NCBI GenBank assembly: GCA_964435305.1 | Contig: CAYSZH010000131.1 | Location: 1-13,352 of the forward strand | Direction: 5' to 3' | Length of the DNA: 13,352 bases | From: Granulosicoccus sp964435305 | Lineage (GTDB): Bacteria; Pseudomonadota; Gammaproteobacteria; Granulosicoccales; Granulosicoccaceae | Part shown: positions 1 through 6,802 of the stretch, piece after piece | Layout: each line of letters starts with the position of its first letter | Numbering within the stretch: the stretch's first letter is position 1 | Translations under genes and position numbers: made by a program | The notes under the pieces: model-generated | What the model saw: the letters and a program-made list of their open reading frames with translations, nothing else | What the model was told of the DNA's origin: nothing | Databases searched by the model: none

Positions 1-845
1 TGATGCTCGTGCGCCATGCTCATGTATACGATGGTCAGCATCATGAAAATAAATGCCTGCAGCGTGATTACAAGGATGTGGAACAATGCCCACGGTACCG
101 ATAATGCCCATTGCGCATAGAACGGCAGCAATGCAATCAGAATAAAAATGAGTTCGCCAGCATACATATTGCCGAACAATCGAAGCCCAAGCGAGATCGG
201 CTTGGCGATCAGGGCAACACCCTCAAGTAAAAGGTTGATTGGCATGAAGAGAATTTGCACCAGCATGTTGGGGCTGTTGAACGGCTGGAAAGCCAATTCT
301 TTAAAGAAGCCGCCAGCGCCTTTGATTTTGAGGCTGTAGTAGATCATCAAGCCAAATACAGAAAACGACATACCCAAAGTGACGTTAACGTCGGTGCTGG
401 GCACAATTTTCTGATAAGGCACACCGAGAAGCTCTAATGTGTGTGGGATGAAATCGACTGGGATAAGATCCATGAGGTTCATCAGGAATACCCACACAAA
501 TATGGTGAGGGCCAGCGGTGCCACAAGCTCACTTTTACCATTGAATGTGTCTCGAACATTTTCATCGACGAATTCAACGATCAGTTCGACAAAATTCTGC
601 AATTTGCCGGGAACGCCGGCGGTGGCATGCGAGGCTGCCTTTTTGAACAGCCAATAAAACAGATAGCCCAGGCCAATTGACCAGATCATGGAGTCAATAT
701 GAATAGCCCAAAAGCCCATTTCGGCCGCCTCTTGACTGCCATGGGCAATGCCCAGACCGTTTTCAGGGTGATAGCCAAACACCAGATTGGTTAAATGGTG
801 CTGGATGTACTCGGTTGTGGTTCTGCCTGCTTCCGAACTTGCCAT
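1..845 (-). CDS. atpB: F1Fo ATP synthase subunit a (partial at 3' end)
   Basis: Encodes the membrane subunit a of the Fo sector, which forms the two proton half-channels beside the c-ring. The minus strand reads from ATG at 845 through the window edge with no stop; the last visible residues (SMAHEH) match the usual extreme C-terminus, so only one or two codons are missing. The hallmark segment ISLGLRLFGNMYAGEL lies at about residues 217-232, with the essential arginine at residue 222 (equivalent to E. coli Arg210). Several long hydrophobic helices precede and follow it. A ribosome binding site (AGGAAA) lies just upstream, overlapping the atpI stop; the gap to atpI is only 6 bases, so the two genes are co-transcribed. 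The rest of the atp operon should continue to the left of the window. Identity is very secure. Confidence 0.97.
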   Translation of the reverse strand, partial: MASSEAGRTTTEYIQHHLTNLVFGYHPENGLGIAHGSQEAAEMGFWAIHIDSMIWSIGLGYLFYWLFKKAASHATAGVPGKLQNFVELIVEFVDENVRDTFNGKSELVAPLALTIFVWVFLMNLMDLIPVDFIPHTLELLGVPYQKIVPSTDVNVTLGMSFSVFGLMIYYSLKIKGAGGFFKELAFQPFNSPNMLVQILFMPINLLLEGVALIAKPISLGLRLFGNMYAGELIFILIALLPFYAQWALSVPWALFHILVITLQAFIFMMLTIVYMSMAHEH

Positions 846-851
846 AATTTC

Positions 852-1253
852 CTACCGCGTGTACCGCTTGCCTTCAGCCCTTGCTGAAAGAATGGGCACA
901 ATCCAATACATTGTCTGGACCAAAGCAAAGCTTATAAACAGCGCACCAGCACTGAGAGGCTTTACCTTGATAAATACGATGGCGAACATCGCCATGGTTA
1001 ACATCATTTTGCCGGCCGCACCGGCGTAAAAAGAGCGCACGATTTTTTGTGCTGCTCTGGCACCGCGGTATCTGAAAGCCCGCAATGCAAAATACAGGTT
1101 CGGCAGCCAGCAAATAAACCCACCAATAAGCGCCGAATAGCCCGAAACACTGCCTTTTACGAGGTAAAAAGCGGCTGCGACAAAACACATGGCAATAAAC
1201 TGGCCAACCATCAAGTGCTTGATTACACGCAGTCGGTGAGCTGCCTGCTGCAT
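852..1253 (-). CDS. atpI: ATP synthase assembly protein I
   Basis: A 133-residue protein with four predicted membrane segments (about residues 13-32, 38-60, 83-95 and 99-121), the usual size and layout of AtpI. AtpI is a non-structural product of the atp operon that assists c-ring assembly and possibly magnesium supply in some bacteria. Sequence signs are the GYSALIGGFICWLPN segment followed by a short basic loop (FRYRGARAAQK), both typical of proteobacterial AtpI. It is the first gene of the atp operon, directly ahead of atpB. A strong extended -10 promoter lies about 60 bases upstream. The AtpI family diverges quickly, so the name rests on position as well as sequence. Confidence 0.9.
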   Translation of the reverse strand: MQQAAHRLRVIKHLMVGQFIAMCFVAAAFYLVKGSVSGYSALIGGFICWLPNLYFALRAFRYRGARAAQKIVRSFYAGAAGKMMLTMAMFAIVFIKVKPLSAGALFISFALVQTMYWIVPILSARAEGKRYTR

Positions 1254-1318
1254 ATTGAGGCTCTTATGCCGTTTCTATTGATTGGTAGCCGGGACAACGC
1301 CGCCGATTTAGCCAGCGG

Positions 1319-1327
1319 ATTATAGCA
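1319..1327 (-). promoter_or_regulatory. Probable extended -10 promoter of the atp operon
   Basis: On the minus strand the sequence reads TGCTATAAT, a perfect extended -10 element (TGn followed by the consensus TATAAT). No good -35 hexamer sits 16-18 bases upstream, which fits an extended -10 promoter. Transcription would begin near 1312 and leave a leader of about 58 bases before atpI. The 194-base gap between parB and atpI holds no other recognisable gene, so this is the likely main start of the atp operon. Confidence 0.6.
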
Positions 1328-1447
1328 GTGTTTTACAAATTTGATGCGAATATGCACAGACTTATTGCACGGTTCTGCCGTATTCAGAAACGTCACTCAA
1401 ATCTTAAGCAGGAGCGCGTGCTTATCAGTGAATGTGTCGCTCAGCTG

Positions 1448-2671
1448 TTATTTAATATGCGCCAGAATGCCATCCAGCTCTGCCAAAGACGAATAGCTAA
1501 TCTCAAGCTTGCCGCCACCGTTTTTTTGATGCTTTATAGTGACAGGTGCGCCAAGCACACCGCCGATCTTTTTACTCAGTGCCGCAATATTGGGATCAGT
1601 GTTACTTGCCGATTTGGCAGGTTCCAGAGGCTTACCCTCACGAAGATCCCTGACCAACTTCTCAACCGCTCTGACTGTCATGCCCTGCTTGATAATGCGG
1701 CGCGCCAAATCAGGCTGATCGGAATGAGAAGCGCCCAATAGTGCACGGGCATGGCCCATATCCAGTTCACCGTTATCAACCCGTTGTTTGACCTCATCAT
1801 GCAGTTCAAGTAAGCGCATGAGGTTGGTTACCGACGCCCGGGATCGGCCAACGGCTTCTGCAACCGCTTGATGCGTCATACTGAATTCATCGCATAAACG
1901 CTCAAGCGCCTGGGCTTCTTCCAGTGGGTTGAGGTCCGCGCGCTGAATGTTCTCTATTAGAGACACAGCGGCCACAGATTGATCATCCAGATCTCTGACG
2001 ATGGCGGGAATTTCGGTAATGCCTGCTAATTGCGCGGCTCTCCAGCGACGTTCACCCGCGATTAACTCAAAAGACGCACCTGCTGGGCGTACAAGAATCG
2101 GCTGAATCAGGCCCTGTGCCAGGAGTGAATCGGCGAGTTCTTGCAATAGGGTTTTGTCAAAATGACGTCGTGGCTGATACTCACCGCGCTTAATCTGATC
2201 GACACCGAGTACGCGGAGGCGATCGCCGGATTGCATTTGGGTGTCTGATTCAACGGATTCAGGCGACTGGGGTTTGACGTTGCCAATGACGGATACTGTG
2301 GACTCGGCATTATTTGACGCGTTACTTGCCTCGTGATCGGACAAGTTCTCAGCGTCAATTAAACCGTCGCCAACGGCACCATCGGTTTGAGAATTGCTCT
2401 GAGTCGCCTGTTCGATGGCCTGCGCGGATGGAACTGACGACAAAGCAGTTGCAGCCTTCGTTGCCGGATTTTGAATTGCGGCCGAAACTCGCACTGTGCT
2501 GCTTTCTTTTTCTGCCTGGGTAAGTGTATCCGTATGGGAGTCGTTCTGCGGTGTCTCTAAACCGGGCCCCGAACTTTCCACCGCGGCGCTATCAGAAGGC
2601 TTGGCGCGATTCCGTGTTGCACCGCCTAATAGCGCATTTAAGTTGCGCCCCATACGTTTCTTGTTAGCCAT
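1448..2671 (-). CDS. parB: Chromosome-partition protein ParB with long N-terminal linker
   Basis: ParB is the centromere-binding CTP-dependent clamp that loads at parS and spreads, working with ParA in origin segregation. The start at ATG 2671 gives the canonical N-terminus MANKKRMGRNLNALLGG; a TTG at 2683 is in frame but less likely. Length is 407 residues, against about 290 in Pseudomonas. The extra length is a Ser/Thr/Asn/Gln-rich, probably disordered stretch at about residues 18-150. After it come the GEYQPRRHF box (163-171), the CTP-binding motif GERRWR (206-211), SLIENIQRADLNP (237-249), a helix-turn-helix (about 265-290) and the C-terminal dimerisation domain ending in LAHIK. The start overlaps the parA stop by 8 bases, implying translational coupling. 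Confidence 0.96.
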   Translation of the reverse strand: MANKKRMGRNLNALLGGATRNRAKPSDSAAVESSGPGLETPQNDSHTDTLTQAEKESSTVRVSAAIQNPATKAATALSSVPSAQAIEQATQSNSQTDGAVGDGLIDAENLSDHEASNASNNAESTVSVIGNVKPQSPESVESDTQMQSGDRLRVLGVDQIKRGEYQPRRHFDKTLLQELADSLLAQGLIQPILVRPAGASFELIAGERRWRAAQLAGITEIPAIVRDLDDQSVAAVSLIENIQRADLNPLEEAQALERLCDEFSMTHQAVAEAVGRSRASVTNLMRLLELHDEVKQRVDNGELDMGHARALLGASHSDQPDLARRIIKQGMTVRAVEKLVRDLREGKPLEPAKSASNTDPNIAALSKKIGGVLGAPVTIKHQKNGGGKLEISYSSLAELDGILAHIK

Positions 2672-3503
2672 TGGCTGACTCAATTTCTTCTAATGTATTT
2701 AGGACAGGCTCCGTTGCCTTGATACGCGAATCGTCGCGTTGCGCCTGCAACCGAATTATTTCACCTGCTAAGGCAAGATACGCCAGTGCCCCACGGGAGG
2801 ATCTGTCGTAACCCACTATCGATACGCCGTGGCTAGGCGCCTCCGCCAATCGCACGTTGCGCGGCACAATAGTCCGAAACACTTGATCACCGAAATGCTC
2901 TAGCAGCTGCGCGGATACCTCAACACCAAGATTATTTCGACCATCAAACATCGTACGCAACAGACCCTCGATTGCCAGATCAGGGTTGACCGCCTCACGC
3001 ACACCTTCGATTGTGTCGAGCAGTGCCGAGAGCCCCTCCAGCGCATAATATTCGCACTGGATTGGGACCAGCACACTATTAGCCGCCACAAAGGCATTTA
3101 ATGTGAGCACATTTAAAGAGGGAGGACAATCGATCAGCACATAGTCGTATTGAGTATGTATCGCACCCAGCGCATTGTTCAGTTGCTGCTCGCGTCCATC
3201 CATGGCCATAAGCTCTACTTCAGCAGCTGTCAGATCGGCATTGGCTGGCAATATATCGCACTTATTGGCATCGGAACGCTGAATCACCTTTGCGACATCC
3301 AAGCCATCAACCAACACATCGAAAACGGTTAGCTCTACCTCATTCTTATCAATACCGCAGCCCATGGTGGCATTGCCCTGAGGGTCCAGGTCGATTAGTA
3401 GCACGCGCTTTTGCATACTGCCCAGGGCAGAGGCCAAATTGACGCTCGTCGTGGTTTTACCCACGCCGCCTTTTTGGTTAGCAATTGCGATGATGCGACT
3501 CAT
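2664..3503 (-). CDS. parA: Chromosome-partition ATPase ParA (Soj)
   Basis: ParA is a deviant-Walker ATPase that binds nucleoid DNA as an ATP dimer and moves ParB-parS complexes. The product is 279 residues, a normal length for chromosomal ParA. The deviant Walker A motif KGGVGKTT is at residues 11-18 with the signature lysine 11, LIDLDPQGN is at 36-44, and the Walker B motif VLIDCPP is at 122-128. The start is placed at ATG 3503 because MSRIIAIANQKGG is the standard N-terminus; no clear Shine-Dalgarno lies upstream. The reading frame stays open upstream to 3614, but that extension has no family match. It is followed by parB with an 8-base overlap. A perfect 16-base palindrome spans its start codon. 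Confidence 0.96.
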   Translation of the reverse strand: MSRIIAIANQKGGVGKTTTSVNLASALGSMQKRVLLIDLDPQGNATMGCGIDKNEVELTVFDVLVDGLDVAKVIQRSDANKCDILPANADLTAAEVELMAMDGREQQLNNALGAIHTQYDYVLIDCPPSLNVLTLNAFVAANSVLVPIQCEYYALEGLSALLDTIEGVREAVNPDLAIEGLLRTMFDGRNNLGVEVSAQLLEHFGDQVFRTIVPRNVRLAEAPSHGVSIVGYDRSSRGALAYLALAGEIIRLQAQRDDSRIKATEPVLNTLEEIESANG

Positions 3504-3513
3504 ATATATGAGT
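3498..3513. repeat. Perfect 16-base palindrome over the parA start codon
   Basis: ACTCATATATATGAGT is identical on both strands. In the parA transcript it could fold into a six-pair stem with an AUAU loop whose 3' arm contains the start codon. It could also be a protein-binding site. Because it is AT-rich and short it may be chance; no function is shown. Confidence 0.45.
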
Positions 3514-3750
3514 GTAATGCATAACGCTCGGGCTTGCCGACGTTGAGGTGTCACAGATTGTGGGGCGTGCCGCTTTGCGGGATGCAACGCGATTAACGTC
3601 GAAGCCAAGAACACCGGGCTCTATCGACCCGAGTATGACAGCTTCCAAAAAAGCACCCAACAACCCGCCAACGTCAGATCAATTAGGCAATAACACTGGC
3701 TTTATTCTTCCCTTCTTACAAAAAATCAAATTATTTTCGAGGGGATGTCG

Positions 3751-3771
3751 AAAAAAGCACGTTGCTAACGT
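3751..3771 (-). terminator. Weak possible terminator reading leftwards
   Basis: On the minus strand a five-pair stem (ACGTT, loop AGC, AACGT) is followed after two bases by six thymines. The stem is short and AT-containing, so it would be a weak intrinsic terminator at best. It lies between the 3876-4073 remnant and parA, where leftward read-through would otherwise enter the parA leader. Confidence 0.3.
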
Positions 3772-3807
3772 CCTAGGGCACAACCAACTTAATACAAGGA
3801 AATTCTT

Positions 3808-3879
3808 ATGCTATTCACAACTACCCCAATCTACGCTCTCGGCGTTGCCGTAATCTACCTCATTCTGTGGTTAGTCTAG
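3808..3879 (+). CDS. Small hydrophobic ORF, 23 codons (possibly a truncated membrane-protein start)
   Basis: ATG at 3808 is preceded by a good ribosome binding site (AAGGAAA, about 5 bases away) and runs 23 codons to TAG. The peptide begins MLFTTTPIYALGVAVIYLIL and is almost entirely one membrane helix. The beginning resembles the first helix of MAPEG-type membrane proteins, which often start with TTPIYA-like sequence, but nothing in frame continues after the stop. It is either a genuine small membrane protein or the 5' relic of a larger gene lost at this junction. The surrounding 3504-4157 stretch (about 650 bases) has no full-length gene. Confidence 0.35.
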   Translation: MLFTTTPIYALGVAVIYLILWLV

Positions 3880-4073
3880 ATCGAATGGAAGAAGCTGAGG
3901 AATTCAACCTGTTCAACCAACAAATCAGCCACATTGCGCTCATCATGCTCGCCTGGAGATTCACCCACTTCTTGCAGTGAGATAGTCGCCTCGTAGTCCT
4001 TAAAAAAATTTACCGCAGCAGCCCCCAATTTGTAACCGTATTTCAGGGCCGGACATGACTCATAAAAAAGTCT
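3876..4073 (-). pseudogene. Startless reading frame, probable C-terminal gene remnant
   Basis: A 65-codon open frame runs leftward from just after an in-frame TAG at 4074-4076 to TAG at 3876. The product has the look of real protein (it contains CPALKYGYKLGAAAVNFFKDY and ends LLVEQVEFLSFFHSI), yet it has no ATG, and its upstream end lies inside the terminator hairpin of the MBL gene. This suggests the C-terminal piece of a gene whose 5' part was deleted. I do not recognise the family. Its stop overlaps the stop of the plus-strand ORF at 3808-3879, so the two fragments meet tail to tail. Confidence 0.35.
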
Positions 4074-4099
4074 CTAATCGTTAATGCGATTAGAGACTT
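4064..4099 (-). terminator. Strong intrinsic terminator of the MBL hydrolase gene
   Basis: A perfect 13-base-pair stem (AAGTCTCTAATCG, loop of six bases, CGATTAGAGACTT) is followed on the minus strand by a run of six thymines. It lies about 60 bases beyond the stop of the MBL-fold hydrolase gene and in the correct orientation to end its transcript. Confidence 0.85.
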
Positions 4100-4157
4100 T
4101 GATGTATAACTAGAAAGGGCTTACACAAACATGAGCCTTCACTAGCTTATCGTCTTG

Positions 4158-5132
4158 TTACGCAACCGATACTGGCGTGTACAAGAAGCTATCGCCATTT
4201 ATAGACACCCTACCAACACCTGGGAATGGGAAATGATAGCCTGCCACCAGCATATTCTGTTCAGCAGCCATGGTAAACAACTTGCGGCGAGTGGCAACCG
4301 CGGCTTCTGCATCATGTTCAATGCCAAGCGCCCAATCAGGTTCATTAGTCCCAACAAGGTAGTGAACAGAACTGTCTACCATATGCAGTAGTGATGAATC
4401 GCCACTTGTCAGTTGAACGGCCATGTGACCCACGGTGTGGCCCGGTGCAGCAATGACCTTGATGCCAGGAATAATTTCATCGCCATCTTTGACTGTCTTG
4501 ATCTTGCCTTTAAGCGGGCTGAGCTTATTGTTGGCAATGCTGATCATCAGCGTTTCAAAATTCTGCTCTGTACCCGGTGCAGCGGTCCAATATTCAAGCT
4601 CTTCACCAGACATTGAGTGCTCCGCATTTGGGAAGCAAGCCTTTCCATCTTGAGATACACCACCAATGTGATCGAAGTGACCATGTGTCATAAACACATG
4701 AGTGATGTCTTCGGGGGAAACACCAACAGCTTCTAGCCCAGCAAACAGACGACCGTTATCAGGCTCTGCATCGGGAAGCGTCACATCACCCATACCCGTA
4801 TCGATAAGCACCTTTGAATCCCCTGATTCAACAAGAACAACCTGGCCTTGCATGTTTGCAAACTCTTGATCCAGGCCGTACCGCGCTAACAGTTTATCAA
4901 CGCTGCCTTCAGGCTGGTTGGCACCGAAGATGGCTGTCGGAACAGTGAATAGCTGGTCATCAATGACAGTTAGGCGCATGTCGCCGAGCGAAAAACGCGC
5001 TACTGCACGCATTGGAAGGCCAGCGCCTCCAGCCGCACTAGCGGTGCCTGCGCTGATAAGTGAAGCTGGTGCAGCTGCAACCGCAGCTCCGGCCATGAGC
5101 ATGGTACGACGCGAAACGTTGAGATAAGTCAT
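4158..5132 (-). CDS. Tat-exported metallo-beta-lactamase-fold hydrolase
   Basis: A 324-residue MBL-fold protein. The zinc-ligand set is complete: MTHGHFDHIGG supplies His150, His152, Asp154 and His155, APGHTVGH supplies His232, and Asp253 and His300 (GYHFPFPG) finish the two-metal site. The N-terminus has a twin-arginine motif (SRRTMLM, residues 7-13), then an alanine-rich hydrophobic stretch and an ASA-AG cleavage site near residue 33, so it is predicted to be periplasmic. ATG 5132 is chosen because a clear AAGGAAA lies about 8 bases upstream; the alternative ATG at 5153 would place that site inside the gene. Substrate is unknown; relatives hydrolyse lactones, thioesters or other esters. It lies 141 bases downstream of the AraC-type gene on the same strand and ends in a strong terminator. 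Confidence 0.9.
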   Translation of the reverse strand: MTYLNVSRRTMLMAGAAVAAAPASLISAGTASAAGGAGLPMRAVARFSLGDMRLTVIDDQLFTVPTAIFGANQPEGSVDKLLARYGLDQEFANMQGQVVLVESGDSKVLIDTGMGDVTLPDAEPDNGRLFAGLEAVGVSPEDITHVFMTHGHFDHIGGVSQDGKACFPNAEHSMSGEELEYWTAAPGTEQNFETLMISIANNKLSPLKGKIKTVKDGDEIIPGIKVIAAPGHTVGHMAVQLTSGDSSLLHMVDSSVHYLVGTNEPDWALGIEHDAEAAVATRRKLFTMAAEQNMLVAGYHFPFPGVGRVSINGDSFLYTPVSVA

Positions 5133-5225
5133 GCGTAAATTTCCTTTAAACAATGATTATTTCAAACGAGTATTCCAGCATTCATTAATTGATAAATGAC
5201 ATTTCCTCTTTAATAGCGTGCATTT

Positions 5226-5240
5226 TGTCCATAAATGTCC
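5226..5240. promoter_or_regulatory. Direct TGTCC repeat upstream of the MBL gene
   Basis: Two TGTCC elements spaced exactly 10 bases apart (TGTCCATAAATGTCC) sit about 95-110 bases upstream of the MBL hydrolase start. A one-helical-turn direct repeat is compatible with binding by an AraC-family monomer, whose two helix-turn-helix units contact successive major grooves. The neighbouring AraC-type regulator is the obvious candidate, but no matching pair was found ahead of dctP. Confidence 0.3.
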
Positions 5241-5273
5241 GCAATTCATAATAGAACTTTTATTCGTGTGAAC

Positions 5274-6191
5274 TTAGTTAGGCTGTTGTTTTTTCTGCCG
5301 GCATTCTGAAGGTGTTTCACCGAACATCGTATGGAACGCCCTGGAAAACGCCGTTGCAGAACTATACCCGGATGAAAAAGCGATTGTTTCAATGGGTTTC
5401 ATGCTGTTTTTGATAGCCGATCGGGCATTCAATAGTTTCCAGCGTGTGGCATAGGAACCAGCAGATTGACCAACCAGCAATTTGAATTGTTGTGAAAAAG
5501 AAGAACGAGACATACCCGCAAGCTTGGCCATATCGTCAACTGTTAGTTGGTTACTTATATCGCTGTGAATAGCCTCTATCGCACGCGCAATTCGCTCGTC
5601 TAACAAACCACGGAAAAATCCTGATCGTTCTTTTTCCCGTTCGAAGAAGCTGCGTAGTATCGTGACAAAAAGCCCATCAGATAATTTACGAGCAACAACG
5701 CGGCTACCTGGCGCTTCACTGGAAGACTCTTTTATGATGAGCTGCATCACCCCTAAGAGTTGATCCAAGGCCGGTAAGTCAGCTGAGCGGATGAGAATCT
5801 TTTCTGGTAACTCTTCCAACAGCGGGTGGGCGTAGCCAAAGTCATACTCGAAGTGACCACAAATCATACGAGTTGTTGTAACGCCTTCAGTGAACGGTTC
5901 TTGGCCTTCACTGATAGCCCGTATCACATCTGAGCCGACAGTAACTGGACTGTCATCAGCATCACCAATTAAGTGAGAAGCACCCTTGGGAAACAAAACG
6001 ATATCACCTGCAGACAATTGCAATACCTGCCCGTCATGAGTGACACGAGCGTTTCCATTCACAATGATATGGAATTGAGCAAAGCCGGTGTTCGAAACAT
6101 CCATACACCAGGGGCCATGGAAATCTTTCTGAAAGTACACCGACCCCTCAACGCCCACCTGTTCTAGAATATCGCTTAGCGGATCCGACAT
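5274..6191 (-). CDS. AraC-family transcriptional regulator with cupin sensor domain
   Basis: A 305-residue regulator from ATG 6191 (MSDPLSDILEQV, the usual start of this subgroup); an ATG at 6269 would add 26 residues but has no ribosome binding site. Residues about 30-115 form a cupin-like sensor (AraC_binding/cupin_6 type: FAQFHIIVNG, AGDIVLFPKG). Residues about 200-300 form the two helix-turn-helix units, with VDDMAKLAGMSRSSFSQQF and PIETIAFSSGYSSATAFSRAF as the recognition segments. It lies between the MBL gene (same strand, downstream) and the divergent TRAP operon, so it most likely controls one or both in response to a small molecule. Residues 150-190 link the domains without a recognised motif. 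Confidence 0.9.
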   Translation of the reverse strand: MSDPLSDILEQVGVEGSVYFQKDFHGPWCMDVSNTGFAQFHIIVNGNARVTHDGQVLQLSAGDIVLFPKGASHLIGDADDSPVTVGSDVIRAISEGQEPFTEGVTTTRMICGHFEYDFGYAHPLLEELPEKILIRSADLPALDQLLGVMQLIIKESSSEAPGSRVVARKLSDGLFVTILRSFFEREKERSGFFRGLLDERIARAIEAIHSDISNQLTVDDMAKLAGMSRSSFSQQFKLLVGQSAGSYATRWKLLNARSAIKNSMKPIETIAFSSGYSSATAFSRAFHTMFGETPSECRQKKQQPN

Positions 6192-6802
6192 TTTTGTCTC
6201 AAATTGTTGGATGTTCTGTACCGCATTTAAGCGGACAATTGATTTCGCAAACTCTATAAGTGAATGCATACTGGACTGTGGTTCGGAGAATGTCGCTTGA
6301 TTTTTTTAGCTGCGATACTGATCCTCCAGATTGTTATCATACTTCGGCTTCAGTAAAAAATAATCTATTCCAACGCCACTAATTTCTGCCACAAATCACC
6401 CCAGTAGCGGTTCGTTGCCACTGTTGCTACCGCTGGTACTTTGCATGATTTTAGAGACCGCTAATTGAACGCAGTGCCCATGTTGCGCCGACATCCCTTC
6501 GTCGCTGATCAATCAGACTGGGTTCTGACACCGGCAATGCATCAGTGCAGTGTTTTTGAGACACGGCTCTCCATGTTCATTTTTTAGTTGACATTCGTTC
6601 TGTAAGAAACGATAGTTAACTAACATACTAGATGACGAGTTTTGTCGTGATGTGGGTGTGACGAAGGTCGTTTTGGCTATTAATTTAGCCCCAGGGCCCG
6701 AAAACACAGGTGCTTCTCAACAAAACTTCAATTTGGTGTAGCTGTAGTTGCACGGCCGCAATAAGCGTCTTTGCCAACCATAATTTCAATTCCGGAGGAT
6801 TT
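6192..6802. other. Long divergent intergenic region between the AraC gene and dctP
   Basis: About 610 bases with no convincing gene on either strand. It holds the probable dctP promoter (6588-6616) and the palindrome TAGTTAACTA (6613-6622) over its -10 region. It also holds an imperfect inverted repeat at 6401-6436 (AGCGGT paired with ACCGCT, with a second possible pairing GTAGC/GCTAC), and the dctP ribosome binding site GGAGG just before 6803. The length leaves a leader of roughly 180 bases on the dctP transcript. An in-frame ATG at 6710 exists, but the dctP signal peptide and ribosome binding site fix the start at 6803. Confidence 0.6.
6588..6616 (+). promoter_or_regulatory. Candidate promoter of the TRAP operon
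   Basis: A perfect -35 hexamer TTGACA (6588-6593) is followed after 17 bases by GATAGT (four of six matches to TATAAT). The -10 element overlaps the perfect palindrome TAGTTAACTA at 6613-6622, a possible operator. Start of transcription would be near 6623. Confidence 0.5.

Noticed and set aside
1328..1741. 137-codon plus-strand frame opposite the end of parB
   Set aside because: It lies mostly antisense to the conserved parB C-terminus and has no recognisable protein features; it is a shadow frame.
1448..3503. parS centromere site (palindrome around CACGTG) in or near parAB
   Set aside because: Reading both strands around parAB and scanning for CACGTG gave no match close to the TGTTTCACGTGAAACA consensus; parS is presumably outside the window.
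3504..3614. Upstream extension of parA to 3614
   Set aside because: The extra residues have no match to ParA N-termini, which begin just before the KGGVGKTT motif; the start at 3503 fits the family.
6192..6269. N-terminal extension of the AraC-type regulator from ATG 6269
   Set aside because: There is no ribosome binding site, and the extra 26 residues fall outside the usual domain boundary; the start at 6191 is preferred, though not proven.
6710..6802. N-terminal extension of DctP from an ATG at 6710
   Set aside because: A GGAGG ribosome binding site and a normal signal peptide begin at 6803; the extension would bury both.
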